Below, one piece after another: positions 17,601 through 24,823 of a stretch of DNA of 33,792 nt. The first letter of the stretch is position 1; every line of letters begins with the position of its first letter. The notes under the pieces were generated by a model that searched no databases, was not told the origin of the DNA, and saw only the letters and a program-made list of their open reading frames with translations. The stretch comes from a virus. The stretch spans positions 1 to 33,792 of IMG/VR virus record IMGVR_UViG_3300032242_000743. The stretch is one strand, 5' to 3'. A program made the position numbers and the translations under genes.

Positions 17601-18561
17601 CTTGTGCATTTGCTTTTTGTGGAACATAATCAAATAAAAGTAATTGTTCTACCTTGTCTATAAAAGTATATACACCACTCTTGTAAAAGTTGTAATTATA
17701 AACATCATTACTACTAATACCTAGGTCACTCTTTACAAATGACGTAATTAAGCTATAATCACTCGTAGCACCATCTCTTGTCTCCCTAAAAGCAAGTTCT
17801 ATTTTTTTAACATTAATATCTCCTGTAGGGAAATATAAAGCTATGTAGTTGTTTAGATATTTTGCGTTTGTTATAGTACCATCATTATTAGGCATGAATG
17901 GTAATGGAACTTCACTACCCGTACTCCAAACGCTCTTTTCGTTATCATCATATACATAACGATAAATAAACTGAAATAAGCCGTTATTTAGGTTGTTGGT
18001 ATTAGTGGTAGTATCTGCACCATAAGCTGCCTTAATTGGGCTGCTAGGTGGCATCTTAGCCACATCTAAATAACTTCTTTGAATAGATGTATATGTACCA
18101 GCTAAATATCTTTGTACGTTTAATTTCGTAGGCCTTCCTAATGTATCTACAAAATATAATATATCACCATCTGTGGGGTCTCCATATATAATATTTATAG
18201 AGGTTATAGGACTTGCAGTAAATCCTAAAACATCACCTACTGTATTAGTTCCTGATTGTATTAAAGTCTGAAAGGTTCCTGCTTGGGTATTGTAAATATA
18301 TATCCCATGCGTACCATTTGAATTATAGTTGAAATAAAATATTCTATTATTAAGAGAGTCGTAGTGTGTACCTATCGTTTGATTTGTACCACTAGGTAAT
18401 GTATTGGAAACCAATCTAGTACCAGGTAAATTCTCTGCTTGCATATTTACCCCATTACCCCTAAAAACAATATTTTGAGCATCCTTGTGATGATGAATAG
18501 GCAATATATCATTGCTGTCATCTACATTCAGTACGCCACTAAAATTCTTTTGTTCAATCAT
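14617..18561 (-). CDS. Tail nozzle / stabilisation-type protein (1,314 aa)
   Basis: The N-terminus MIEQKNFSGVLNVDDSNDIL leads to a DAQNIVFRGNG segment, the pattern that begins podoviral tail tubular protein B and the so-called stabilisation proteins of crAss-like phages (NFxGGLNxDDxxxxxPxxxYxDAxN). The remainder is beta-rich with many aromatic and Asn residues, as in a beta-propeller or repeated sandwich fold. It would form the tip of the short tail. It follows the collar genes, apart from an endonuclease gene that ends 2 nt before its start codon. The frame is intact. The stabilisation name is used loosely in databases, so the exact role is less sure than its virion location. Confidence 0.75.
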   Translation of the reverse strand: MIEQKNFSGVLNVDDSNDILPIHHHKDAQNIVFRGNGVNMQAENLPGTRLVSNTLPSGTNQTIGTHYDSLNNRIFYFNYNSNGTHGIYIYNTQAGTFQTLIQSGTNTVGDVLGFTASPITSINIIYGDPTDGDILYFVDTLGRPTKLNVQRYLAGTYTSIQRSYLDVAKMPPSSPIKAAYGADTTTNTNNLNNGLFQFIYRYVYDDNEKSVWSTGSEVPLPFMPNNDGTITNAKYLNNYIALYFPTGDINVKKIELAFRETRDGATSDYSLITSFVKSDLGISSNDVYNYNFYKSGVYTFIDKVEQLLLFDYVPQKANAQELLNGATLIYGGITEGYANVPLNASITQQFTSASIKYTCRNGLLFGAEQISANTIKIFVDGTVGNIPSTLASIYDSSGGGVVFNVNCTDSSNTNLSFTYTPTDTTIYGLVLGLANAAIAKGFTAAISGNILTVNKTGVLLSSTQCQYNFNNLANNKWEVIYSLYANAAYQYGIVYYDANGKTNGVNTLQALKLNTNTNNSYPDPEKEALYTYRQLTITNTPPSWAAYYQIVRTNNLSYGDKALYWVSSGAFSDKDVSVNQKYAYIRIDNIYDYNLSIKATEGVVGYTFAPGDRVKFIKLFNSTGGGYTDLASNNFDYPIISLEANPVMNGIAKTGSFLKIAYPTSDISSSFDFTNSPEYQNYEIFIYNPAATASASEQTYFEFGQKYSIINGYHGGNYQNQTSSQSAIINFYDGDIFFRNRNVIVSPTQVITSQGIAGFPDKYWTVAIGDSSQDVITTNYTIGHSLAQNCGGMPNQLAYNQYPSWGDSTFNYQNTSSIDYNVRFKFSFNVYNTDVSKSSSLEIYVKVYNASTGFPTSSSPITKILNPIALPQAVSGATSYQSFDINIDAIVKVPAGYKASLIFANINVASQIRISPFVLNITPLRTINILVDDPSFSDVFNLQTNSSSRPLIVDINAKQAYYSTLVRYSQAYQQGTSINGTNRFYYLDSDTYDKKFGDIMRMKLHNRDLRIFQYKKCGVTPVYSVETLNQDGTNNLVASSKIINPIRYYEGEFGIGNQPTSLATSGYADYFADPVKGYYVRLSQDGLTPISELYKMQTFAGNNLPNYLSSHAYSTGGNAKILGAFYFSKDRDGEFISVLQPGTGLSSGYTLAFNEVKNCFTSFYSFNPEAILNFENKLASFKNGQLYIHDSSTRNNFYGSQYSSSITLTFNKDNIIKKTFDYLTIDATDYWTSPSMGDVSTSLGQSSNLVQSDYEIHEGLYHGALQRDNNSLGGIINGDYLKGTWLQTKFSNSATNLVYLSGLYLGYQLSNRNL

Positions 18562-18563
18562 GA

Positions 18564-19088
18564 TTATCCTTTAATTAACTGATTGGTATAATTAATATAT
18601 GCTTCAGCAGCCTCTTCTTCTTTATCAAAATACCCCAAACTTATTTGTTTTTTATTTACAACAATTCTAGCTTGCCATTTTCCAAATTTATGCAATCTTA
18701 CTCCAGTATATATTGATGATTTATCTTTTTTAAATATTTTGTTTTCAAATGAATTGTTTTGTCTTTTTGTGCACCATCTTAAATTAGAAAAATGATTATT
18801 TAATTTATTTCCATCAATATGGTCTACGCACTCATAATTATCTGTATTTTCTATAAAATGAATTGCTACTAATCTATGTATTGATATTGTTTTATATTTA
18901 CCATTTTTTCTTAAAACTAAATTACAATACCCTCCACTATTTATAGAATGTTTTAATATTGATTCTTCTTTTTTCAATACAGCATTACTTCTTCCTGATA
19001 TCCATTCTTTTTTCATAGACTTAACTAATCCAGTATTGCTTACTTGATATAATCCTTCAAATCCTTTTATGTCTTTCCAAATTTCCAT
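18564..19088 (-). CDS. Homing endonuclease: NUMOD4 + HNH + AP2 domain (174 aa)
   Basis: Three domains are visible in order. NUMOD4 is at 1-25 (EIWKDIKGFEGLYQVSNTG). An HNH_3-type core lies near 70-112, with IHRLVAIHFIENTDNYECVD followed by HIDGNKLNNHFSNLRWCT. An AP2-like DNA-binding domain lies near 125-170 (YTGVRLHKFGKWQARIVVNK, then SLGYFDKEEEAAEAY). This is a standard free-standing homing endonuclease. It sits between two tail genes with gaps of only 2 and 12 nt and appears intact, so it was inserted without breaking either neighbour. Confidence 0.93.
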   Translation of the reverse strand: MEIWKDIKGFEGLYQVSNTGLVKSMKKEWISGRSNAVLKKEESILKHSINSGGYCNLVLRKNGKYKTISIHRLVAIHFIENTDNYECVDHIDGNKLNNHFSNLRWCTKRQNNSFENKIFKKDKSSIYTGVRLHKFGKWQARIVVNKKQISLGYFDKEEEAAEAYINYTNQLIKG

Positions 19089-19100
19089 ATAATTATTTTA

Positions 19101-19871
19101 TCACCCCTTAACCCCCAATGTTTGAGCTTCTCTGTAATATTGTTCAGAAACTTGTAATCTAAATGGTTTTATTCTCTTACGAGCCATTCTCTTTTGATTG
19201 TAATATTCTCTTTCTCTCATGGTTTTTTCGCTGATATTAGCCCTGTTAGTTGCAGGAACAGATTGTATATCTTTCCATCTTAACCATGCAATCATAGCCT
19301 CTTGGGTAAGCATATCAATAGTATAGTCATCATCCATAATAGGACTAGAAATATACTCTAATACTACCTGATTATATCCAAACTGAGGGTCTAAAACAAT
19401 TACATTATTGGCTGCGTCTACCCTGCACTCTCCTGCCTGAACCATTCCAGAACCTGCTCCAAAGTAATGCTCATAACCTTGCTCATCCCAATATCCATAC
19501 CAATAAGGATATTGAAGATAGTTTATATCAGCTCCTAATGGAGAGGTAATATCATCAAGTCTTGATGGTACAGTATCTCTATAGGTAGTCAACTGTTCAT
19601 TAACCCTTAGTGTTGCTATTTCTCCAACTGAGTTGAATATACCAACTCTTACCCATTGAAGATAGTCGTCTGGTAATGTAACAGTTTTATTTGAGTTTAC
19701 ATCCAACAAATGCATCTTTGGACTCCAAGAAACATCCATTCCAATTTCTTGCAATCCTCTAAATGCTAACACCCAAAGTCTTCTAAAGTCTTTAGATGTT
19801 AATCTAGCTTCATCAATATAGTAGTTAACTACATCTCTAAGCTTAATGTATTTTTGTATTTGATTATCCAT
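19101..19871 (-). CDS. Tail tubular / collar ring protein candidate (256 aa)
   Basis: The protein starts with a helical segment (YIKLRDVVNYYIDEARLTSK), then a beta-rich core (NSNKTVTLPDDYLQWVRVGI) with many aromatics, and ends with a helical, basic tail (REREYYNQKRMARKRIKPFR). The pattern of an N-terminal helix, a VTLPDDYLQWVRV strand and C-terminal helices is that of podoviral head-tail adaptor or ring proteins conserved in crAss-like phages. It lies 2 nt after the 211-aa gene, and the two probably act together in the collar. Confidence 0.68.
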   Translation of the reverse strand: MDNQIQKYIKLRDVVNYYIDEARLTSKDFRRLWVLAFRGLQEIGMDVSWSPKMHLLDVNSNKTVTLPDDYLQWVRVGIFNSVGEIATLRVNEQLTTYRDTVPSRLDDITSPLGADINYLQYPYWYGYWDEQGYEHYFGAGSGMVQAGECRVDAANNVIVLDPQFGYNQVVLEYISSPIMDDDYTIDMLTQEAMIAWLRWKDIQSVPATNRANISEKTMREREYYNQKRMARKRIKPFRLQVSEQYYREAQTLGVKG

Positions 19872-19873
19872 AA

Positions 19874-20509
19874 TTAACTTCTTTCAATTCCGTCTGTAAT
19901 ATTATCTTGAATAATGTTTTTTCTTGTTATGATTTTTTGCATAACTAAATCATACACTAAGCTAATAGCATCTGGAGGAACATTTATAGGAGCATCTAAA
20001 TTAGATGTTACATGTGTTGCCATTCTGACGCTAACCTGAGCACCAGGAGGCAAATTTGTCTTAACCCATAAATATAAGGTAGAACCCTCTACCCAATAAA
20101 AAGCTGCACCTGGAGGTGTAGCCATATTTTTAAAATAGTCAACTTCGTTTCCAGAAACATATAATATTGGCCTACTTTGACCCTTAGTACCTGAAAAAAA
20201 ACAAGAATTAATTCCACTGTTTTCAGCAAGCCCAAATGGAACATGAGGTAAAGTAGCATAATAATATCCTGTATCAGCATCTTTGGTGAATGATTTTAAT
20301 TTATAGGTAGTTATATATCCATCTGGAACCATTCTAATACCTGTAAGAGCAAAGGCATCATTTGTTTGCTTTACTGCAACAGCAGCTACAGCATCATTAA
20401 TATGAAGCAATAACTCATTGTCAGAAAGAACTGAATCATCTGACGGAAAATTATTATAATAACCTCTCCTTACCCTATCAATCATTTGAGATGTAGTGCA
20501 AATAAGCAT
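19874..20509 (-). CDS. Tail tubular / collar ring protein candidate (211 aa)
   Basis: I start it at the ATG at 20509 (MLICTTSQMIDRVRRGYYNN), 1 nt after the GIY-YIG stop. The frame is open 60 nt further upstream, but that would overlap the endonuclease gene and adds low-complexity sequence. The N-terminal helices (LSDNELLLHINDAVAAVAVK), a central beta region and a C-terminal PPDAISLVYDLVMQKIITRK helix match the architecture of small podoviral connector proteins. Position between two similar proteins supports a collar role. No enzymatic motif was seen. Confidence 0.66.
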   Translation of the reverse strand: MLICTTSQMIDRVRRGYYNNFPSDDSVLSDNELLLHINDAVAAVAVKQTNDAFALTGIRMVPDGYITTYKLKSFTKDADTGYYYATLPHVPFGLAENSGINSCFFSGTKGQSRPILYVSGNEVDYFKNMATPPGAAFYWVEGSTLYLWVKTNLPPGAQVSVRMATHVTSNLDAPINVPPDAISLVYDLVMQKIITRKNIIQDNITDGIERS

Positions 20510-20510
20510 T

Positions 20511-21158
20511 TTATATATATTTAAAATATTTATTATAAATTGTTTTCCTTCTTCCACAAGCAACAGCACAAATACTGCTTACTCTTATATTATTATCTCT
20601 ACTAGCATCAGCAACTGAATTATAGGATTTTATTATATCACCAAATTCATTTGTTAATGCAATTTTTTTAGTTAATTTTTCATTAATCCTATTTCTATGC
20701 TCATCTGAAAATGACTTACCTTTTCTAGTATTAGACATTTTCTTTTTAGTTTCTTCTGAATGCTTATTGCCTATATGTGATAAAGATAACTTTTTTTTAA
20801 CTTCTTCACTATACTTGTATCCTTTCTTTTTTTCTGATATTTTTTTTCTAGTTTCGTCACTAATAATAAAATTAGATTGACCTCCTCCTCCATCTGTTAA
20901 GTTGCATAATGGGCCTAATCCTAAATCTTCTCTTCCATATAAAGCTATAAACTCTATTTCTTTTTTATTAGCTTCTTCTAAAGTTAAATCATCCATTAAT
21001 ATTTCAACTTCATATTTAGTTTTATTTGCTATACGATTCCAATATTCGCTTCTTCTAGTTCCAATTTGAGCCTCTCTTTTATATTTTTTATTGGTACCTA
21101 CTCCTATATAAAATGGTTCATTTTTATCAATTCTAATATGTCTATATAAATATGCCAT
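20511..21158 (-). CDS. GIY-YIG homing endonuclease with NUMOD3 and NUMOD1-like repeats (215 aa)
   Basis: The N-terminus MAYLYRHIRIDKNEPFYIGV carries the GIY-YIG pattern in the form Y-L-Y...F-Y-I-G. It is followed by conserved Arg residues and E67-IEFIALYGR. Three or four NUMOD3-type units follow (SDETRKKISEKKKG, YSEEVKKKLSLSHIGN, HSEETKKKMSNTRKGKSFSD). The end is NUMOD1-like (SYNSVADASRDNNIRVSSIC). This is a free-standing homing enzyme. Its ATG overlaps the upstream stop by 1 nt (TAATG), and its stop is 1 nt from the next ATG, a very clean insertion between two connector genes. Confidence 0.92.
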   Translation of the reverse strand: MAYLYRHIRIDKNEPFYIGVGTNKKYKREAQIGTRRSEYWNRIANKTKYEVEILMDDLTLEEANKKEIEFIALYGREDLGLGPLCNLTDGGGGQSNFIISDETRKKISEKKKGYKYSEEVKKKLSLSHIGNKHSEETKKKMSNTRKGKSFSDEHRNRINEKLTKKIALTNEFGDIIKSYNSVADASRDNNIRVSSICAVACGRRKTIYNKYFKYI

Positions 21159-21823
21159 TATTCTCCTTTAGCTATTATCTGTTCACCAAATTGAATTAAG
21201 GAACCTTCCTTAAACGAAACACCTACAATCTTAGCTGCCCTAGCTACAATCTCATCTATGTCATTATTATTCCATACTGGGTCAACGCTACCTGTAGGAT
21301 TGTATACTGGCCTTCCACTTCCGTCTAATGTATAGTTCCAAACTACATCAGTAGGAACTGTTAAATACTTTAAGGTAACAGTGGTTAAGGTTGCAGGATA
21401 TACTCTCCAGTTCGTAGATTGTTCTATATAGAAAGCATTAGCTTCATCTATTGGGTCAATAGAATCCTGCATCCTTTCAGCAAATCTATTTTCTTCTATT
21501 CTATAAACTCTATAATTATTAGGCGTATACATTGCCAATAACTTGTTAAATCCTGTAGGCTTGGTAACTAAACCAGATGTAATAGTAGCTGATGAGGATA
21601 ACTCAAATGGCATCAATCTAGACACCACGTTATCGGTCATAGAAAGGCCTATTCTTGGCGTTGGCTTATCATACCTGTATTGCTCTATACGACCAACTAA
21701 AAGGTCGTAATAATTCCTCTGAGCAGTATTAAAAGCTAATTGGAAATCTGTAGGACTTAAACTTCCTAGCTGATTCTTTCTAACAATAAATTTAAGTATG
21801 GAATAGCATTGGTCTACAGTCAT
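21158..21823 (-). CDS. Collar / head-tail connector protein candidate (221 aa)
   Basis: The start MTVDQCYSILKFIVRKNQLG and the segment SLSPTDFQLAFNTAQRNYYD are helical. A beta-rich middle follows (RVYPATLTTVTLKYLTVPTD) with the phrase VVWNYTLDGSGRPVYNPTGS, and an acidic helix ends the protein (NNDIDEIVARAAKIVGVSFK). This order is typical of conserved connector proteins in crAss-like and other Bacteroidota podoviruses. It is first in the tail operon, after a terminator and a -7 element, so this unit may have its own transcription start. Confidence 0.68.
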   Translation of the reverse strand: MTVDQCYSILKFIVRKNQLGSLSPTDFQLAFNTAQRNYYDLLVGRIEQYRYDKPTPRIGLSMTDNVVSRLMPFELSSSATITSGLVTKPTGFNKLLAMYTPNNYRVYRIEENRFAERMQDSIDPIDEANAFYIEQSTNWRVYPATLTTVTLKYLTVPTDVVWNYTLDGSGRPVYNPTGSVDPVWNNNDIDEIVARAAKIVGVSFKEGSLIQFGEQIIAKGE

Positions 21824-21846
21824 TGGACTATTTTATTTATACGGTA

Positions 21847-21854
21847 CAAATATA
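21847..21854 (-). promoter_or_regulatory. Candidate -7 element of the collar/tail operon
   Basis: TATATTTG on the minus strand, directly after the terminator of the 301-aa gene and 23 nt before the ATG at 21823. No TTTG lies 19 nt upstream, so it is a half match supported by its position after a terminator. Confidence 0.45.
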
Positions 21855-21856
21855 AC

Positions 21857-21884
21857 AAAAAACCCCCACATAGACATGCAGGGG
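21857..21884 (-). terminator. Rho-independent terminator after the 301-aa gene
   Basis: The minus-strand RNA pairs CCCCUGCAU with AUGUGGGG (G) around GUCU, then runs into six U. Two pairs are G-U, so the stem is better in this orientation than in the other. Confidence 0.8.
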
Positions 21885-21910
21885 CTCTTAACCTAAAAAA
21901 CTATGAAGAA

Positions 21911-22816
21911 CTACAATTGCATTTTTAATGTACTTACAAATCCAGAACCTTCATCTGTAGAAGCAAACTCAGTCAAAGCATCTAATGGAGTTGCGTTTGC
22001 TGGTAACTCAGTAATTAACTGTTTTGTTGCAACCCAATGAGCTTGGTTCTTAACTAAACCTGTTGTTATGATTCCTTTGTCAAGACCATTCTCAACTAAG
22101 AATCTTAATTTAAGTTTAGGGTTATTAGCCATTAATAAGAACTTCTCAGGAGACTCTAAAGCCTTTGCCTTGTAATCTTCTCTGATAGCTTCCATATCTC
22201 TGTCCTCTCCTGTTGATGCATGTCTGAAAGGGATGCCTAAAAACTTTGCGTGTGGTATCATATCATCCTCAGAAGCTGAACGTGCTAAATCATAAGCTCT
22301 ATCTTTTTTCTTTCCTAATTCAACAATACTATCATCATTGTTCACAAAGTCTAATAATTTGTAGGTGTTTTTCACCATCTTGAACTTATTAGTGTTTTGC
22401 TCACATTGATTACTTAATAATAAGTATTGATACTTTGTTTTATTCCAAGAATCAACCTTTAGGTAGCCTTGCTCAAAAGTAAGTAAGTTAGTTTGCTTGT
22501 TTAATACGCTATCAGCTAATGGAGCCTTGGCTTCTTGCTCATCAACAAATATTGTCTTTAATCCATCTATATATCTAATTTCTCTTGGTTGAAAATCAGG
22601 CTCTTCTGCAGTACCATAGTTCCATAAAATAGTATCCTGATTAGGAATAGTAAATACTGGAGGGAATGGAGATGCCGCAGGATTAGATTTTGGATGCTCT
22701 TCAACCAATCTAAAAATGTAAAGTTCGGGTTCTTTTTTCGCCTTCTTTACCACAGTCTTTTTGGTAGTTGGCGTACCGATTGTTGGTACACTTGCCAACT
22801 CAGTTGTTTTTGCCAT
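21911..22816 (-). CDS. Hypothetical head-region protein (301 aa)
   Basis: The family is not recognised. I start it at the ATG at 22816 (MAKTTELASVPTIGTPTTKK). A TTG six codons upstream is also in frame but would lie within the promoter's start region. The N-terminal 35 residues are Thr/Lys-rich and probably flexible. The body is mixed, with helical charged segments (DRDMEAIREDYKAKALESPE) and KLRFLVENGLDKGIITTGLV. It stands alone between a repeat-rich control region and its own terminator, so it is probably regulated apart from capsid and tail genes. Location next to the capsid gene suggests a virion or assembly role. Confidence 0.72.
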   Translation of the reverse strand: MAKTTELASVPTIGTPTTKKTVVKKAKKEPELYIFRLVEEHPKSNPAASPFPPVFTIPNQDTILWNYGTAEEPDFQPREIRYIDGLKTIFVDEQEAKAPLADSVLNKQTNLLTFEQGYLKVDSWNKTKYQYLLLSNQCEQNTNKFKMVKNTYKLLDFVNNDDSIVELGKKKDRAYDLARSASEDDMIPHAKFLGIPFRHASTGEDRDMEAIREDYKAKALESPEKFLLMANNPKLKLRFLVENGLDKGIITTGLVKNQAHWVATKQLITELPANATPLDALTEFASTDEGSGFVSTLKMQL

Positions 22817-22831
22817 AAGTTTATTTTTTTT

Positions 22832-22862
22832 CAAAGTTAAGTAATAATATTACCTAAACAAT
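22832..22862 (-). promoter_or_regulatory. Promoter candidate for the 301-aa gene
   Basis: On the minus strand: ATTG, 19 nt, TAACTTTG. The -7 element fits TANNTTTG and the -33 element has TTG with correct spacing. The ATG follows 15 nt after the -7 element, and two 13-nt direct repeats lie just upstream. Confidence 0.55.
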
Positions 22863-22880
22863 AAAAATGCCAAACTTTTT

Positions 22881-22934
22881 TTTTGACACCTATGACAGAA
22901 ACATAAGTCAGAATGAGCCGATTTTGACACCTAT
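22881..22934 (-). repeat. Two 13-nt direct repeats, ATAGGTGTCAAAA
   Basis: Identical copies at 22881-22893 and 22922-22934, 41 nt apart, upstream of the promoter at 22832-22862. The second copy lies in the loop of a 7-bp inverted repeat (TGAGCCG at 22914-22920 with CGGCTCA at 22936-22942). They look like regulator binding sites. Confidence 0.6.
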
Positions 22935-23042
22935 ACGGCTCAACCATTGTAACAAATAATGTCCCTTATATGTCACAAATATTTACGATTTTGTTCTTTT
23001 TATGACAAGTTATTATAATATAGGTACAACAATTTTTTATAA

Positions 23043-23079
23043 TGTTCACGTATTCGTGAAAGGTTTAAAAATGTGAACA
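23043..23079. repeat. Nested inverted repeats around GTTCACG/CGTGAA
   Basis: TTCACG at 23045-23050 pairs with CGTGAA at 23055-23060 (4-nt loop). TGTTCAC at 23043-23049 pairs with GTGAACA at 23073-23079. One half site is thus shared by two alternative partners. Confidence 0.6.
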
Positions 23080-23113
23080 CTTGCGTAGTATTACTACCAA
23101 CAATTAACAAATT

Positions 23114-23164
23114 ATGTTACAAGTCTATATAAATCAGTAACATATATTACCCTAAATATGTTAC
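23114..23164. repeat. Three alternating GTAACAT half sites
   Basis: ATGTTAC at 23114-23120, GTAACATAT at 23137-23145 and ATATGTTAC at 23156-23164. The last two form a perfect 9-bp inverted repeat with a 10-nt spacer, the first two a 7-bp one. Alternating half sites are usual for dimeric DNA-binding proteins or cruciforms. Confidence 0.65.
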
Positions 23165-23203
23165 AACATTTTACATATTATACCCTAACTATTTAACACA
23201 TTA

Positions 23204-23231
23204 TGCATGAATATTCAGAAAAATTCATGCA
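23204..23231. repeat. 9-bp inverted repeat TGCATGAAT/ATTCATGCA
   Basis: Perfect arms at 23204-23212 and 23223-23231 with a 10-nt spacer, the same arm and spacer size as the 23137-23164 repeat. Two further TGCA cores follow (ATGCAT at 23245, ATGCAC at 23259). Confidence 0.6.
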
Positions 23232-23347
23232 GATTTAACCAAAAATGCATATCAGAAAATGCACTTTTTGAAACATATTGCAAATTTATCGCTCAAAAAA
23301 GCCGTTTTTTGATTGACAAATAACTTTGTTGTGAACGATAAAGGCAT

Positions 23348-23375
23348 AAAAAAAGCCCCCCATTTCTGGAGGGCT
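23348..23375 (-). terminator. Rho-independent terminator of the capsid gene
   Basis: On the minus strand AGCCCTCC pairs with GGGGGGCT (one mismatch or G-U) and is followed by seven T, 21 nt after the capsid stop codon. This is a strong canonical terminator. Confidence 0.88.
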
Positions 23376-23396
23376 CTGTTATTCAATCTGTTAAGA

Positions 23397-24803
23397 CTAA
23401 ACTCCTTGGAAGATTGCGTACTGATTTGCAGCAAATGTTCTAACACCTGGGTAACTCAACATAGAGATGGTCTTTTGAGCATCTGTAGTTTTGTTTTGAG
23501 GAGCTAACATACCTGTTTCAGTTGTCAATACTCTCTGTCCATTTACCTCTTGGAACACGATTTGGAAAGAAGGGAATTGCTTACCTGTCTTAGCATCGCT
23601 ATTAATCTTTTGAGGAATTAACACACCGTAGTTTCTCTTTTCTGGTACAGCTGAACCTGGGTTGAAGTTATACACTGCTTCTGGAGAGAACATGTTGTTC
23701 AAGTAGAAGTGGAATGTAAATCCATCAATTGAGAAAGAGTTGAAACCATAAGAAACCGCAGCCTCTTCGTTTCCACCTACTGAAGCGTAACGGATAGCAC
23801 CATTGTTATAAGTACCAAATAATAAGTCGTTAACCGCTTGTCTTTGGTAGATATCTTGTAAGAAATGGTATTCACCTGGAGAACCGTAGAAGTTCAATGT
23901 ACGAGTTAATGTATGGATGTTAGCCAAAGTTGGACCGCTTGAAGCAGTGTACTGAATAGTAGAACCACCAGCAGCAACACGAGGAATAACTCCTAATGTA
24001 CCTACAGAACCACCTGCAGCACCTAAGTTATCAATTGTAACACCCTCCATAATCTTGAAGAAAGCGTTGTTCATGTAACGACGGTTCATATCGTCCATTG
24101 CAAGGTAGTAGTAGTAGTGTTGTCCATTACCAAAGTCAACCTCGTTCTTTTCAATATCAGCACGGTCAGTGATTGTAAAGTCATCACGGTGCTCAGTAGT
24201 TGTATTTGTAATCTTATCTAAGATTGGAGCGATACCATTCAATTTAGATGATTGCTCACCAATGTTAACAGCACCTCTTAATAATAAGAAGTCAGTAGCT
24301 AATAAGTTAGCAGAACCAGCAGATACAAAAGCATCAGTAGTTCTTACAGGACGGATAACAGCAGTAGCAGGGTAAGAAGAGTTAGTTACTGAAATAACTT
24401 GTCCTTCAATACCTGAAGTCATAATACGAACAACCTCACCTGGTCTTAAAGGCACAGTAGAGTTGTAGTAGTAAGGGTCATTTGCATAAGTAGAACCTGC
24501 AGAGCTACCCAAAGTAACTGTAACGTCAGCACCAGCAGATGGAGCAGTTACAGCAGCCTTAACACCCACTACAGAGTGTAAGCTTCTTTTTTCAAAATGG
24601 TAAAATTGACGGTTGTCAGTTTTAGCTTCCATTACTGAGTTACCTAATGCCATTTGTACTAAGGCATAGTTTTCGTTACCATAAATTCTTACCAAATTCT
24701 TTTCAAAAGAACGGTCAAAAATGTTAAGGTTGTTAAGCAAGGTACGGTTCACCGCTGATGTAGCGATACCACCTTGCGCGTAAGTAGGCAAAGTATTAGC
24801 CAT
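23397..24803 (-). CDS. Major capsid protein (468 aa)
   Basis: The length, the place after portal and scaffold, and the sequence fit the HK97-fold major capsid protein of Bacteroidota podoviruses (crAss-like capsid proteins are of about this size). The start MANTLPTYAQGGIATSAVNR is followed by a helical LNIFDRSFEKNLVRIYGNEN segment. Codon choice in this gene is richer in C and G at third positions than its neighbours, as expected for a highly expressed gene. It is followed by a strong terminator, and no promoter is seen in the 20-nt gap from the scaffold gene, so these two are probably co-transcribed. No decoration-domain insertion could be defined by eye. Confidence 0.85.
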   Translation of the reverse strand: MANTLPTYAQGGIATSAVNRTLLNNLNIFDRSFEKNLVRIYGNENYALVQMALGNSVMEAKTDNRQFYHFEKRSLHSVVGVKAAVTAPSAGADVTVTLGSSAGSTYANDPYYYNSTVPLRPGEVVRIMTSGIEGQVISVTNSSYPATAVIRPVRTTDAFVSAGSANLLATDFLLLRGAVNIGEQSSKLNGIAPILDKITNTTTEHRDDFTITDRADIEKNEVDFGNGQHYYYYLAMDDMNRRYMNNAFFKIMEGVTIDNLGAAGGSVGTLGVIPRVAAGGSTIQYTASSGPTLANIHTLTRTLNFYGSPGEYHFLQDIYQRQAVNDLLFGTYNNGAIRYASVGGNEEAAVSYGFNSFSIDGFTFHFYLNNMFSPEAVYNFNPGSAVPEKRNYGVLIPQKINSDAKTGKQFPSFQIVFQEVNGQRVLTTETGMLAPQNKTTDAQKTISMLSYPGVRTFAANQYAIFQGV

Positions 24804-24823
24804 ATTTGTTTAGTTTTTAGTTT

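Larger units (their letters stand above)
22863..23347. promoter_or_regulatory. AT-rich intergenic control region, dense in repeats
   Basis: No credible gene lies in this stretch of nearly 500 bases. It holds the direct repeat at 22881/22922, inverted repeats at 22914-22942, 23043-23079, 23114-23164 and 23204-23231, two ACCCTAA units (23149 and 23182), and many T and A runs. It lies between the capsid terminator and the promoter of the 301-aa gene. Operators, a protein-bound UTR or a replication origin are all possible; the sequence alone does not decide. Confidence 0.55.

Noticed and set aside
20510-20569. Upstream extension of the 211-aa collar gene
   Set aside because: It would overlap the GIY-YIG gene by about 60 nt; the ATG at 20509 sits 1 nt after that gene's stop.
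23137-23193. CRISPR array
   Set aside because: The repeated pieces are short, inverted rather than directly repeated, and irregularly spaced; there are no spacers of constant length.
23252-23446. Minus-strand ORF of 64 codons across the capsid terminator
   Set aside because: It overlaps the end of the capsid gene and the terminator hairpin, has no family resemblance and is out of frame with the capsid gene. It is a shadow.
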